Source of the DNA: Aliirhizobium smilacinae
Lineage (GTDB): Bacteria > Pseudomonadota > Alphaproteobacteria > Rhizobiales > Rhizobiaceae
Reading direction: 5' to 3'
Length of the DNA: 64,000 nt
Assembly: GCF_006335145.1 (NCBI RefSeq)
Contig: NZ_VDMN01000001.1
Coordinates: 868,001-932,000, forward strand
Shown here: positions 36,568-46,324 of the stretch, one piece after another
Layout of the letters: each line of letters starts with the position of its first letter
Numbering within the stretch: position 1 is the first letter of the stretch
Made by a program: the position numbers and the translations under genes
The notes under the pieces: model-generated
Database searches by the model: none
Told to the model about the DNA's origin: nothing
The model's input: the letters and a program-made list of their open reading frames with translations, nothing else

Positions 36568-37830
36568 TTAAGCGTCGTAACGCTTCAGCACCAGCGATGC
36601 ATTGGTGCCGCCGAAGCCGAAGGAGTTCGACAGGGCGACATTGACATCGCGTTTGCGCGCCGTGTGCGGCACGAGATCGATCGCCGTGTCGACATCGGGA
36701 TTGTCGAGATTGAGTGTCGGCGGCACGATATTGTCGCGGATCGACAGCGTCGCAAAAATCGCCTCGACGGCACCGGCGGCTCCCAACAGATGGCCGATGG
36801 CCGACTTGGTCGACGACATGGAGACCTTCGAGGCCGCATTGCCGACCAAACGCTCGACGGCGCCGAGTTCGATCGTGTCGGCCATGGTCGAGGTGCCGTG
36901 GGCGTTGATGTAATCGAGATCCGAAGGGCTGAGACCGGCGCGCTTCAGCGCCATGGTCATGCAGCGGAAGGCGCCATCGCCGTCTTCCGACGGTGCGGTG
37001 ATGTGATAGGCATCGCCCGACAGACCGTAACCGACGACTTCGGCATAGATCTTGGCACCGCGTGCCTTGGCATGTTCCAGCTCTTCCAGAACCACGATGC
37101 CGGCGCCCTCGCCCATGACGAAACCATCGCGGTCGCGGTCATAGGGGCGCGAAGCCTTGGTCGGATCATCGTTGTGCTGGGTAGACAGCGCCTTGCAGGC
37201 GGCAAAACCGGCAAGACCGATGCGGCAAACCGGCGATTCGGTGCCGCCGGCCACCATCACGTCAGCATCGCCGAAAATGATCAACCGCGCCGCATCACCG
37301 ATCGCATGGGCGCCGGTGGAACAAGCGGTCACGACAGAATGGTTGGGTCCGCGCAGCTTGTGGCGGATCGAAACCTGGCCGGATACGAGATTGATCAGGC
37401 GGCCGGGAATGAAGAATGGCGAAACGCGGCGCGGTCCTTTGTCGCGGAGCGTATAGCCCGCTTCGACGATGCCTTCGAGGCCGCCGATACCCGAACCGAT
37501 CAGAACGCCGGTGGCGATCTGGTCATCGTCGGTCTTCGGATGCCAGCCGGCATCGTTCAGCGCCATTTCGGCGGCAGCCATGCCGTAGAGAATGAAGGGA
37601 TCGACCTTGCGCTGTTCTTTGGGTTCAAGCCACTGATCGGCATTGAAGGTGCCGTCGGATCCGTCGCCGACCGGGATACGGCAGGCGATCTTCGCCGGCA
37701 GATCCTCGACTTCGAATTCAGTGACCAGTCTTGCCCCGTTCTGGCCTGCAAGCAGGCGCTGCCAGGTGACTTCCGTTCCGCTTCCAAGCGGTGATACCAT
37801 GCCGGTACCGGTGATAACGACACGCCTCAT
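36568..37830 (-). CDS. fabF: beta-ketoacyl-ACP synthase II
   Basis: 420 residues. KAS-II elongating condensing enzyme. Catalytic Cys in VTACSTGAHAIGDA, His in NAHGTSTMADTIE and His in KSAIGHLLGAAG. Start at 37830 (MRRVVITGTGMVSPLG) is the normal N-terminus; a GTG four codons earlier is possible. Downstream of acpP, separated by a hairpin. Confidence 0.97.
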   Translation of the reverse strand: MRRVVITGTGMVSPLGSGTEVTWQRLLAGQNGARLVTEFEVEDLPAKIACRIPVGDGSDGTFNADQWLEPKEQRKVDPFILYGMAAAEMALNDAGWHPKTDDDQIATGVLIGSGIGGLEGIVEAGYTLRDKGPRRVSPFFIPGRLINLVSGQVSIRHKLRGPNHSVVTACSTGAHAIGDAARLIIFGDADVMVAGGTESPVCRIGLAGFAACKALSTQHNDDPTKASRPYDRDRDGFVMGEGAGIVVLEELEHAKARGAKIYAEVVGYGLSGDAYHITAPSEDGDGAFRCMTMALKRAGLSPSDLDYINAHGTSTMADTIELGAVERLVGNAASKVSMSSTKSAIGHLLGAAGAVEAIFATLSIRDNIVPPTLNLDNPDVDTAIDLVPHTARKRDVNVALSNSFGFGGTNASLVLKRYDA

Positions 37831-37871
37831 CGCCAGTGCCACACCCCGTTTTTCATGTTCTGATTGCTGAA

Positions 37872-37893
37872 ACGGCCCGAACTAGCGGGCCGT
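37872..37893. terminator. hairpin between acpP and fabF
   Basis: ACGGCCCG (37872-37879) and CGGGCCGT (37886-37893), perfect 8 bp, 6-base loop; on the minus strand it is followed by TTTC. It probably terminates part of the abundant acpP message before fabF. Confidence 0.6.
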
Positions 37894-37946
37894 CCTGAGG
37901 GATCGCGACCTGCAAACGCAGGCTTTCGTCCCGAATATGTCGTCGA

Positions 37947-38183
37947 TTAGGCCTGGGCCTTCTCGATGAACTTGACCGCGTCACCAACGGTGAGGATCGA
38001 GTCAGCAGCATCGTCCGGAATTTCAACGCCGAACTCTTCTTCGAACGCCATGACCAGTTCGACGGTGTCGAGCGAATCCGCACCCAGATCGTCGATGAAG
38101 CTTGCGCCTTCAACAACCTTGTCGGCATCGACGCCGAGATGATCAATAACAATTTTCTTAACGCGTTCTGCGATATCGCTCAT
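37947..38183 (-). CDS. acpP: acyl carrier protein
   Basis: 78 residues, very acidic. The phosphopantetheine attachment Ser37 is in [12 protein letters not shown]. Canonical length and sequence. Central carrier for FabD, FabG and FabF encoded around it. Confidence 0.97.
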   Translation of the reverse strand: MSDIAERVKKIVIDHLGVDADKVVEGASFIDDLGADSLDTVELVMAFEEEFGVEIPDDAADSILTVGDAVKFIEKAQA

Positions 38184-38311
38184 GTCGGTTTCCTCGACCT
38201 TTATCTTTCACCGGATGCCCGTTGGGGCACCCTCGTCCTGTTAAACCTTCAACTGCACCTTTCGGGTGCCGATGTCGGCAAACCCCGCCACCCCTTTCCC
38301 GGTTCCGTACA

Positions 38312-38329
38312 ACATTGCTCACGCAATGT
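38312..38329. promoter_or_regulatory. inverted repeat in the acpP leader/promoter region
   Basis: ACATTGC, TCAC, GCAATGT: a perfect 7-bp inverted repeat in the 285-base gap between fabG and acpP, about 130 bases upstream of acpP on the minus strand. It may be an operator or a leader hairpin; the rest of the gap shows nothing I can name. Confidence 0.35.
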
Positions 38330-38468
38330 GACGACCTGAATTTGAGGGTGACTTTTCACAGTCATGGCCCGATTAACACGGTTTGACTGTTCCGAAAAGC
38401 CAGAATTTGTTCCCTCCCACAGCGCAGAACCCTTGTTCTCCACTGCTTTCGCGAACCAAGTCCGGCAA

Positions 38469-39206
38469 TCAGATCATTGCCATGCCACCATTGACGTGCA
38501 GCGTCTGTCCGGTGACGTAGCCTGCCTCGTCCGAAGCGAGGTAAAGAACGGCTGCCGCAATGTCCGATCCAGCGCCCATGCGCTTCATCGGAATGGCACC
38601 CATGATGGCTTCTTTCTGCTTCTCGTTCAGCTTGCCGGTCATGGCGCTGTCGATGAATCCGGGCGCCACGCAGTTGACCGTGACGTTGCGGGTGGCGATT
38701 TCCTGGGCGAGCGACTTGGAGAAGCCGATCATGCCGGCCTTCGACGCACAGTAGTTCGTCTGGCCCGGATTGCCGGTAACGCCGACGATCGATGTGATGT
38801 TGATGATGCGGCCATGGCGGCGGCGCATCATCGGGTGCGTCAGTTCGCGCGTCAGGCGGAAGACTGCCGTCAGGTTGACTTCAAGCACCGCATCCCAGTC
38901 CTCATCGCTCATGCGCACGAAAAGACCGTCCTTGGTGATGCCGGCATTGTTGACGAGAATGTCGATGCCACCGAGTTCGGCCTCCGCCTTCTCGCCGAGC
39001 GCCTTGACCTCGGCGCGGTCGGAAAGGTTGGCCGGAAAGATATGGACGCGTTCGCCGAGATCGGCGGCAAGCGCTTCCAGCTTTTCGACACGGGTGCCGT
39101 GCAGGCCGACGGTGGCGCCCTGCTTGTGCAGCAGACGGGCGATCTCTTCGCCGAGACCACCGGTCGCGCCGGTGACGAGGGCCTTGCGGCCGGTCAGATC
39201 AAACAT
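38469..39206 (-). CDS. fabG: 3-oxoacyl-ACP reductase
   Basis: 245-residue SDR. NADPH motif TGATGGLG, NNAGITKDGL, catalytic YCASKAG (Tyr, Lys) with Ser upstream (ITSIVG), and ending VTGQTLHVNGGMAMI. FabG reduces beta-ketoacyl-ACP. Eighteen bases downstream of fabD. Confidence 0.97.
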   Translation of the reverse strand: MFDLTGRKALVTGATGGLGEEIARLLHKQGATVGLHGTRVEKLEALAADLGERVHIFPANLSDRAEVKALGEKAEAELGGIDILVNNAGITKDGLFVRMSDEDWDAVLEVNLTAVFRLTRELTHPMMRRRHGRIINITSIVGVTGNPGQTNYCASKAGMIGFSKSLAQEIATRNVTVNCVAPGFIDSAMTGKLNEKQKEAIMGAIPMKRMGAGSDIAAAVLYLASDEAGYVTGQTLHVNGGMAMI

Positions 39207-39224
39207 ATCGAAAATCCCTTATCT

Positions 39225-40181
39225 TCAGCCGAGAATGGCGGCAATCGCCGCGTCGATGTCGGCCGGGGTGTTGACGGCCACGCCGGAAATATTCTTGTCG
39301 ATGCGGCGGGCAAGACCCGTGAGCACCTTTCCGGAGCCGATCTCATAAAGTGTGGTGATGCCGTTGGCACCGAACCACTCAACCGTCTCGCGCCAGCGCA
39401 CCTGACCGGTGACCTGGGTGACGAGCAGTTTTGCGATTTCGTCGGCATCGGTGACCGGTGCGGCGCGGACATTGGCGACAACCGGCACGATCGGGCTCTT
39501 CTTTTCGACCTTGTCCAGCGCATGGCGCATGGCATCTGCGGCTGGCGCCATCAGATCGCTGTGGAAAGGTGCTGAAACCGGCAGCATAATAGCGCGCTTG
39601 GCGCCTTTTTCGGTTGCCAGAGCCGCAGCCTTCTCGACCGCTGCCTTGGAGCCGGAGATGACGAGCTGGCCGCCGCCATTGTCGTTGGCGATCTGGCAGA
39701 CACCTTCCGCCTTGGCTTCGGTGCAGATCGCATCTACATCGCCATGTTCGAGGCCGATGATCGCGGCCATCGCGCCCTGCCCGACAGGAACCGCAGACTG
39801 CATGGCATCACCGCGGATGCGCAGGAGCTTCGCCGTATCGGAAAGAGAGAAAGTACCGGCGGCACAGAGAGCCGAATATTCGCCGAGCGAATGACCGGCG
39901 ACGTAGGCGACGTTGTCTGCCAGCACGAGACCACGCGCTTCCAGCACGCGCATTGTGGCGATCGAAACCGCCATCAGTGCCGGCTGGGCGTTTGCCGTCA
40001 GCGTCAGCGTCTCTTCCGGGCCATTCCACATGATGTCGGAAAGTTTCTGGCCGAGTGCGGCGTCGACTTCTTCAAAAACCGCACGGGCTTCCGGGTAGGT
40101 TTCGGCGAGATCCTTGCCCATGCCGACGGCCTGGCTGCCCTGACCGGGAAACGTGAATGCGATGCTGGCTGAAGTGCCCAT
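39225..40181 (-). CDS. fabD: malonyl-CoA:ACP transacylase
   Basis: 318 residues. FTFPGQGSQAVGMG, nucleophile GHSLGEYSAL, and PVSAPFHSDLMAPA carry the catalytic Ser and His. FabD loads malonyl units on AcpP. First gene of the fabD-fabG-acpP-fabF run; the 263-base gap upstream to the aldo/keto reductase should contain the promoter. Confidence 0.97.
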   Translation of the reverse strand: MGTSASIAFTFPGQGSQAVGMGKDLAETYPEARAVFEEVDAALGQKLSDIMWNGPEETLTLTANAQPALMAVSIATMRVLEARGLVLADNVAYVAGHSLGEYSALCAAGTFSLSDTAKLLRIRGDAMQSAVPVGQGAMAAIIGLEHGDVDAICTEAKAEGVCQIANDNGGGQLVISGSKAAVEKAAALATEKGAKRAIMLPVSAPFHSDLMAPAADAMRHALDKVEKKSPIVPVVANVRAAPVTDADEIAKLLVTQVTGQVRWRETVEWFGANGITTLYEIGSGKVLTGLARRIDKNISGVAVNTPADIDAAIAAILG

Positions 40182-40444
40182 GGGGACGATCCTTCCCTTA
40201 AGTTTGCCTCTCCATTCACATTTGAACCTTGAGAGTCAAGGGCACGGCCGTACGCCTGCCTCACCATTCCGAAGCAAATCGGCCCGTTTGGCGGTTTGTC
40301 AAAGCTCTTCGAGGCGAAATCGCGACCGGCCGCCAAGTTGATCGAGCGATGGACTTGCGCTTCATCAATCGAGCGCTAAAGTCCCCCACCTTGCATCGTT
40401 TATCCCGGCCTCCTCCCACCGGCCTTCCATCCAGGACGTCTTTC

Positions 40445-41488
40445 ATGAAATTCAACACACTCGGCCGAACGGATATTTCCGTGTCGGAAATCTGCCTTGG
40501 CACCATGACCTGGGGCACACAGAACACCGAAGCCGAAGCGCATGCCCAAATGGATTATGCCGTCGAGAACGGCGTCAACTTTTTCGATACGGCAGAGCTT
40601 TATCCGACGACGCCGGTCAGCGGTGAAACCTATGGCCGCACCGAACAATATATCGGCACATGGCTGAACAAACGCGCCAAACGCGACGATATAGTGCTCG
40701 CCACCAAGATTGCCGGTGCTGGTCGCCCGCATATTCGGCAGGGCCGGCCGATCGAGGCAGCCACGATCCGCGAGGCCGTCGATTCCAGCCTGAAACGCCT
40801 GCAGACGGATTATATCGACCTCTACCAGATCCATTGGCCGAACCGCAGCCATTACCATTTCCGCAACTCCTGGGAGTTCGACGCGACGACGCAGGATCGC
40901 GAAAAATCCATCACCGATATTCTGGAAAAGCTGCAGACGCTGGACGACCTGGTAAAAGCCGGAAAAATCCGCGCCGTCGGTCTTTCCAACGAAACCGCCT
41001 GGGGCACGATGCAGTATCTACGGCTGGCCGAGGAAAAAGCCCTGCCGCGTGTCGCCTCGATCCAGAACGAATACAATCTTCTTTATCGCACATTCGATCT
41101 CGATCTCGCTGAAGTCGCCCATCACGGCGATGTCGGGCTGCTGGCCTATTCGCCGTTGGCCGCCGGTCTGCTGAGCGGGAAATATCTGAACGGCGCCCGC
41201 CCCGAGGGCTCTCGCGCAACCATCAATGCCGATCTCGGCGGTCGCCTTCAGCCCAAGCAGGAACCCGCGGTCAAGGCCTATGTCGAGCTTGCCGGCAAAC
41301 ATGGCCTCGACCCGGCACAGATGGCGCTCGGCTTCTGCCTGGCGCGCCCGTTCATGGCCTCTGTCATCATCGGCGCCACTTCGATGGAACAGTTGAAGAC
41401 GGATATCGGCGCGGCCGATTTGGCTCTTTCAGATGAGCTGATGAAGGATATAGCCGACATTCACCGGCACTACCCGATGCCGATCTGA
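40445..41488 (+). CDS. aldo/keto reductase (Tas-like)
   Basis: 347 residues. TLGRTDISVSEICLGTMTWG starts the barrel; FFDTAELYP has catalytic Asp and Tyr, VLATKIAG the Lys and YQIHWPNR the His. Closest pattern is Tas of E. coli. NADPH-dependent carbonyl reductase; physiological substrate unknown. The frame extends upstream to 40229 but the family N-terminus begins at 40445. Confidence 0.92.
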   Translation: MKFNTLGRTDISVSEICLGTMTWGTQNTEAEAHAQMDYAVENGVNFFDTAELYPTTPVSGETYGRTEQYIGTWLNKRAKRDDIVLATKIAGAGRPHIRQGRPIEAATIREAVDSSLKRLQTDYIDLYQIHWPNRSHYHFRNSWEFDATTQDREKSITDILEKLQTLDDLVKAGKIRAVGLSNETAWGTMQYLRLAEEKALPRVASIQNEYNLLYRTFDLDLAEVAHHGDVGLLAYSPLAAGLLSGKYLNGARPEGSRATINADLGGRLQPKQEPAVKAYVELAGKHGLDPAQMALGFCLARPFMASVIIGATSMEQLKTDIGAADLALSDELMKDIADIHRHYPMPI

Positions 41489-41932
41489 CCAAACCGGCGG
41501 ATCGCGCCCTCCTCGCGGTTCGCATCCTCTCCCGCGTCTCCTCCGCCATCTACCGCGATGAACAGCTCTGCCGGATTCGGCAACCCAAAAGACGCTGACT
41601 CTGACGCCTTTTGGACATTCGATGACCCGGGGCCACAAGTGGCCTGTCGTGCAGAAGGCAAGGAACCTGACGCAGAGACTTGCCTTCTGCCGAAAAATCC
41701 GTATAAGCCGCCCTTGTTCGAACACCCGGTCTTCTGGCTGGTGGCTGTACGGAGGGCAGGCTCACGCAGGTGGGCCTCAGGAACGAGAACGTTCCGGCCT
41801 CCCGTGTCTCCGCTCTCGACCGTCTCGAAACAACAACTTTTCTTGCCGGCCGCAACGCCATCAGGAGCAGTCGTTGAGGCTTAGCCGCCGAAACCGGGTG
41901 ACAAAACAACCGCAAGAAAAGGCAAAGCTTAC
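41489..41932. promoter_or_regulatory. structured leader region of the rpsF operon
   Basis: 444 bases without a gene. It contains several perfect hairpins: GGCCAC-AA-GTGGCC (41631-41644), a 12-bp stem 41651-41662 with 41679-41690 (16-base loop), and GGAACG-AGAA-CGTTCC (41780-41795) continued by GGCC/GGCC arms and a CCG. The first may be a terminator of the reductase gene; the last, about 140 bases before rpsF, is where an S6:S18 autoregulatory leader motif (with its CCG element) would be expected. Confidence 0.45.
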
Positions 41933-42397
41933 ATGGCTCTTTACGAACACGTATTCCTTGCCCGGCAGGATATGTCCGCTCAGCAGGTTGATGCCCTCGT
42001 CGAACAGTACAAGGGTGTCATCGAAGCTAATGGCGGCAAGGTCGGGCGCGTCGAAAACTGGGGCCTCAAGTCCCTGACGTACCGCATGAAGAAAAACCGC
42101 AAGGCTCATTACGCCCTGATGGACATCGATGCTCCGGCAGCTGCCGTGCATGAGATGGAACGCCAGATGCGTATCAACGAAGACGTTCTTCGCTACATGA
42201 CGCTTTCCGTCGAGAAGCATGAAGAAGGCCCGTCCGCGATGATGCAGAAGCGCGACCGTGACGACCGTCCGCGTGACGATCGTGGCCCGCGCCGCGACTT
42301 CGGCGATCGTGGCCCGCGCCGCGATTTCGGCGATCGTCCTCCGCGTGAAGGTGGCTTCGAGCGCGCACCGCGTCCGTCCGCCCCGCGCGAATCCTAA
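41933..42397 (+). CDS. rpsF: 30S ribosomal protein S6
   Basis: 154 residues. [20 protein letters not shown] and [26 protein letters not shown] are the S6 core (about 100 residues). The C-terminal ~45 residues form an Asp/Arg/Gly-rich tail with an exact double unit (RGPRRDFGD twice), as found in Rhizobiales S6 proteins. First of rpsF-rpsR-DUF2232-rplI. Confidence 0.97.
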   Translation: MALYEHVFLARQDMSAQQVDALVEQYKGVIEANGGKVGRVENWGLKSLTYRMKKNRKAHYALMDIDAPAAAVHEMERQMRINEDVLRYMTLSVEKHEEGPSAMMQKRDRDDRPRDDRGPRRDFGDRGPRRDFGDRPPREGGFERAPRPSAPRES

Positions 42398-42419
42398 TTG
42401 GGTCTAAGGAGAAAACACA

Positions 42420-42668
42420 ATGGCTGACGTATCCTCGTCCCCGGCACGCCGTCCTTTCCATCGTCGTCGCAAGACCTGCCCGTTCTCGGGTGCCAATGCG
42501 CCGAAGATCGACTACAAGGACGTTCGTCTCCTGCAGCGCTACATTTCCGAGCGTGGCAAGATCGTTCCTTCGCGTATCACCGCAGTTTCCCAGAAGAAGC
42601 AGCGCGAGCTGGCCCAGGCCATCAAGCGCGCCCGTTTCCTCGGCCTGCTGCCTTACGTCGTATCGTAA
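42420..42668 (+). CDS. rpsR: 30S ribosomal protein S18
   Basis: 82 residues. [34 protein letters not shown] and [31 protein letters not shown] are the S18 signature. GGAG upstream; 22 bases after rpsF. S18 binds S6 on the 30S platform. Confidence 0.98.
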   Translation: MADVSSSPARRPFHRRRKTCPFSGANAPKIDYKDVRLLQRYISERGKIVPSRITAVSQKKQRELAQAIKRARFLGLLPYVVS

Positions 42669-42678
42669 GTGATTATCA

Positions 42679-42705
42679 GACCCGCTGATCGAAAGTCAGC
42701 GGGTC
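42679..42705 (+). terminator. hairpin after rpsR
   Basis: GACCCGCTGA (42679-42688) and TCAGCGGGTC (42696-42705) are perfectly complementary (10 bp, 7-base loop), without a T-run. It probably lowers read-through to the DUF2232 gene and stabilises the ribosomal message. The 213-base gap also has minor hairpins (CGAGC-TTC-GCTCG). Confidence 0.55.
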
Positions 42706-42881
42706 CACTCTCCCTTCCGCGTTGGGCGCGGATCGGAATTCTACGTGTCGCAGATACCCTTCGCCCGAGCTTCGCTCGAACGGGACCTGCGGTGCAAACC
42801 CCATGTTGGGGATGAAGTGCCTGTCACAATGATTCAGGCCCGTCCCCTAACTGCTTGATATGGCAGGACAGCGAGAGCGTA

Positions 42882-43871
42882 ATGAACAAGACACAGACAG
42901 TGCTGCCCACCGGCATCCTTGCCGGCGTCATCGCTACCCTCCTTGTGATGGGTGCGAACACGCAGTCGTCTTTTGCCGCGATCCTTTACGCCGCATCGGC
43001 ACTCCCAATTTTCGTTGCCGGCCTTGGCTGGGGCAATCGCGCAGCCATCACCGGCGTTGTCACGTCCGGAATTCTCGGCGCAATTCTTATCTCGCCGACA
43101 TTTTCCGTCACCATGGCGATATTCACCCTGATCCCTGCCGGCTGGCTGTCGCATCTTGCCAATCTGGCGCGCCCGGCCTCCGAACTCGGCGGTCCCGACG
43201 ATCTGCTTGCCTGGTACCCGATTTCCGACATCCTGCTGCATCTGTGCGGCCTCGTTACGCTTGCCGTGATCGCGCTCGGCGTTGCCATCGGTTACGGACC
43301 GCAACTCGTCGGCCAGATGGTCGATGTTCTCAGTTCTGCACTGCAGACCCAGGAACCGGGCCTGGCACTCGATGCCGCCGGCGTCACCCAACTCAAGGGC
43401 ACGATGCTGCTGATGCTGCCGATGGTTCAGGGCGGCATCTGGGTGATCCTGCTGTTCACCGCCTTCTATATCGCCATGCGTATCGTCTCGCGTTCGGGCC
43501 GTGCACTGCGTCCGCGCGAAGACATGCCGTCGGCGTTGCGGATGAACCGGAACGCCATCTTCGTCTTCCTTGCCGGCGTGTTGCTGACCTTCATGGGCGG
43601 CGTTCCGGCGATGGTCGGCGCCACGATCTGCGGAACGTTCGGCGCGGGTTTCCTGATGTCCGGCTTTGCCGCCATCCACTTCCGCAGCCAGGGCAAGGAC
43701 TGGCGGCTGCCGGTCCTCGTGCTTTCATACCTCTCTTCCATGCTCGTCATACCGGCATTCGCGATCCTCGTGCTCGGTCTTACCGAAACACGCCGGACCA
43801 TCGCGCTGACGCCGGCCCAAGGGGCACCGAAGGGCGACACGGACCAGAATACAACCAATCCAGACACTTGA
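42882..43871 (+). CDS. DUF2232 multi-pass membrane protein
   Basis: 329 residues, about eight to nine hydrophobic helices, with IPAGWLSHLANLARPASEL and a hydrophobic C-terminal half ending in a polar Thr/Asn-rich tail. Matches the DUF2232 (YybS-like) family normally found between rpsR and rplI in Rhizobiales. The function is unknown. No energising domain is visible. ATG 42882 preferred; an upstream start at 42855 would add a non-hydrophobic lead. Confidence 0.85.
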   Translation: MNKTQTVLPTGILAGVIATLLVMGANTQSSFAAILYAASALPIFVAGLGWGNRAAITGVVTSGILGAILISPTFSVTMAIFTLIPAGWLSHLANLARPASELGGPDDLLAWYPISDILLHLCGLVTLAVIALGVAIGYGPQLVGQMVDVLSSALQTQEPGLALDAAGVTQLKGTMLLMLPMVQGGIWVILLFTAFYIAMRIVSRSGRALRPREDMPSALRMNRNAIFVFLAGVLLTFMGGVPAMVGATICGTFGAGFLMSGFAAIHFRSQGKDWRLPVLVLSYLSSMLVIPAFAILVLGLTETRRTIALTPAQGAPKGDTDQNTTNPDT

Positions 43872-43892
43872 AGATCAGAAAGGAACTCCAAC

Positions 43893-44471
43893 ATGCAAGT
43901 TATTCTGCTTGAACGCGTGCCGAAGCTCGGCCAGATGGGTGAAGTCGTGAAGGTTCGCGACGGTTTTGCTCGTAACTTCCTGCTGCCGCAGGGCAAGGCG
44001 CTTCGTGCCAACGACGCCAACAAGAAGCGTTTCGATTCCGAGCGCGCAACGCTCGAAGCCCGTAACCTCGAGCGCAAGGGCGAAGCCGAAACTGTTGCCG
44101 AAGCACTTGCTGGCAAGGTTTTCGTCATCGTCCGTTCGGCTGGCGAAACCGGCCAGCTCTACGGTTCGGTCGCTGCCCGTGACGTCATGGACGCGCTGGC
44201 TGCCGAAGGCTTCAACATCGGCCGCAACCAGGTTGACCTCAACCACCCGATCAAGTCGATCGGCCTGCACGAAGTTACCCTGCACCTGCATTCGGAAGTC
44301 GAGATCCAGGTCTCGGTCAACGTTGCCCGTTCGGCCGAAGAAGCCGAGCGTCAGGCTCACGGCGAAAGCCTCACCTCCGCCGACGCCATCTACGGCGTTG
44401 ACGAAGATGCGCTTCGTCCGGAAGACTTCTTCGATCCGGACGCAGACGGCAACGCCGAAGACGACGAATAA
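43893..44471 (+). CDS. rplI: 50S ribosomal protein L9
   Basis: 192 residues. [36 protein letters not shown] is the L9 N-terminal domain, followed by the long connecting helix and the C-terminal domain ([10 protein letters not shown]). The acid tail ([12 protein letters not shown]) makes it longer than enteric L9, normal for the order. Confidence 0.98.
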   Translation: MQVILLERVPKLGQMGEVVKVRDGFARNFLLPQGKALRANDANKKRFDSERATLEARNLERKGEAETVAEALAGKVFVIVRSAGETGQLYGSVAARDVMDALAAEGFNIGRNQVDLNHPIKSIGLHEVTLHLHSEVEIQVSVNVARSAEEAERQAHGESLTSADAIYGVDEDALRPEDFFDPDADGNAEDDE

Positions 44472-44500
44472 GAAACGTTTCGCAGATCTTTCTGCGATGG

Positions 44501-44531
44501 CGCCCGGTCTCACAAGGCCGGGCGTTTTTTT
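44501..44531 (+). terminator. intrinsic terminator of the rpsF-rplI operon
   Basis: CGCCCGG (44501-44507) pairs with CCGGGCG (44518-44524), followed by seven T. A second hairpin CGCAGA-TCTT-TCTGCG lies just upstream (44481-44496). Confidence 0.88.
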
Positions 44532-44767
44532 GTCTTTTTTCCGGGTTATGCTGGCAATTGTTCCGGTGAGTCGCGAGCTGTTCCCGACCATCCCCCGAAA
44601 GGGGCACAGTCAACCGGATTTGTCGCTTCATTACGTTTTTTGTTTCGAGTAGATGACGCCCGCTGTGGATAGCTGTGGGAATCCTTCAAAGGCAAAATGC
44701 ACGGTTTCGAGGTCGAGCAGTTATCACTAGAACCTGCATCTTGAATGGACAGGACGGGTAGAAGATC

Positions 44768-46270
44768 ATGAACGAAGTCGCGCGCAATCTGGCATCTCTC
44801 AGCAACAAGGATGCAGCGCCGCACTATCGCGAGGCGCCGAACAATATCGAGGCTGAACAGGCGCTGCTTGGCGCGATCCTGGTCAATAACGATGCCTATT
44901 ACCGCGTTTCCGACTTCCTCAAGCCGCCGCATCTCTATGAGCCGCTGCATCGCAAGATCTATGAGGTTGCGGGCGACATCATCCGCATGGGCAAGACCGC
45001 CAATCCGATCACTCTGAAAACCTTCCTGCCCGCGGATGACAAGGTAGGTGACCTGACGGTGGCGCAATATCTCGCGCGCCTCGCCGCCGATGCAGTCTCG
45101 ATCATCAACGCGGAAGATTACGGCCGGGCCATCTACGATCTGGCGCTTCGCCGGGCGCTGATCACCATCGGCGAGGACGTCGTCAACATCGCGTATGACG
45201 CACCGCTCGATATGCCGCCGCAGAGCCAGATCGAGGATACCGAACGACGCCTGTTCGAACTTGCCGAAACCGGCCGTTACGACGGCGGCTTCCAGTCGTT
45301 CAACGACGCGGTTGCACTTGCCATCGACATGGCTGGCCAGGCATTCGAGCGCGACGGCCAGCTTTCAGGTATTTCCACCGGCATCATGTCGCTCGACGGC
45401 AAGATGGGCGGGTTGCAGCGCTCCGACTTGATCGTGCTTGCAGGACGCCCCGGCATGGGCAAGACATCGCTTGCCACCAATATTGCCTATAATATAGCGG
45501 CAGCCTACGAACAGGACGTCAATCCGGATGGCTCGTTCAAGGCCAAGAATGGCGGCGTCGTCGGCTTCTATTCGCTCGAAATGTCGTCCGAACAGCTCGC
45601 CACCCGTATCATTTCCGAGCAGACGGAAGTCTCGTCGTCAAAAATCCGCCGCGGTGACATTACCGAGGCCGATTTCGAAAAGCTCGTCGCCTGCTCCCAG
45701 ATGATGCAGAAGGTTCCGCTGTTCATCGACCAGACCGGTGGTATCTCGATCGCCCAGCTTTCCGCACGCGCCCGTCGCCTGAAGCGTCAGCGCGGCCTCG
45801 ATTGCCTGGTTGTCGACTATATCCAGCTGATGACCGGTTCCGGCAAGTCGGGCGAAAACCGTGTGCAGGAAATCACCCAGATCACCACCGGCCTGAAGGC
45901 GCTCGGCAAGGAACTCAACGTTCCGATCGTGGCGCTGTCGCAGCTCTCGCGCGGCGTCGAAAGCCGCGAAGACAAACGCCCGCAGCTCTCCGACCTTCGC
46001 GAATCGGGTTCGATCGAGCAGGACGCCGACGTCGTGCTTTTCGTGTTCCGTGAGGAATATTACGTGAAGAACATGGAGCCTCGTGATCTCGCCGATCCAA
46101 AATACCCGGAATGGGAAGCACAGATGGAACGCGTCAAGGGCACGGCGGACGTGATCATCGCCAAGCAGCGCCACGGACCGACCGGCACCGTCAAGCTCGC
46201 CTTCCAGTCGGAATTCACCCGGTTTGCAGACTTGGCCGAACCGAGCTTCACGCAATACGAGGAGCCGTGA
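44768..46270 (+). CDS. dnaB: replicative DNA helicase DnaB
   Basis: 500 residues. N-terminal primase-binding domain (APNNIEAEQALLGAILV), linker helix, and a RecA-like C-terminal motor with Walker A AGRPGMGKTS, Walker B CLVVDYIQLM and LSQLSRGVESR. Hexameric helicase of the replication fork. Own leader of about 240 bases after the rplI terminator. Confidence 0.97.
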   Translation: MNEVARNLASLSNKDAAPHYREAPNNIEAEQALLGAILVNNDAYYRVSDFLKPPHLYEPLHRKIYEVAGDIIRMGKTANPITLKTFLPADDKVGDLTVAQYLARLAADAVSIINAEDYGRAIYDLALRRALITIGEDVVNIAYDAPLDMPPQSQIEDTERRLFELAETGRYDGGFQSFNDAVALAIDMAGQAFERDGQLSGISTGIMSLDGKMGGLQRSDLIVLAGRPGMGKTSLATNIAYNIAAAYEQDVNPDGSFKAKNGGVVGFYSLEMSSEQLATRIISEQTEVSSSKIRRGDITEADFEKLVACSQMMQKVPLFIDQTGGISIAQLSARARRLKRQRGLDCLVVDYIQLMTGSGKSGENRVQEITQITTGLKALGKELNVPIVALSQLSRGVESREDKRPQLSDLRESGSIEQDADVVLFVFREEYYVKNMEPRDLADPKYPEWEAQMERVKGTADVIIAKQRHGPTGTVKLAFQSEFTRFADLAEPSFTQYEEP

Positions 46271-46276
46271 TGGAAC

Positions 46277-46305
46277 GTCCTCGCCGGTGCGAACCCGGCG
46301 GGGAC
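46277..46305. terminator. hairpin between convergent dnaB and the DfsB-like gene
   Basis: GTCCTCGCCGG (46277-46287) and CCGGCGGGGAC (46295-46305): 11 bp with one wobble pair, 7-base loop. No T-run; placed between two convergent genes. Confidence 0.55.
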
Positions 46306-46324
46306 GAAAGACGTTTGCCCAGGC

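Noticed and set aside
35153..36571. Long plus-strand frame opposite mltG
   Set aside because: Shadow frame; mltG is certain.
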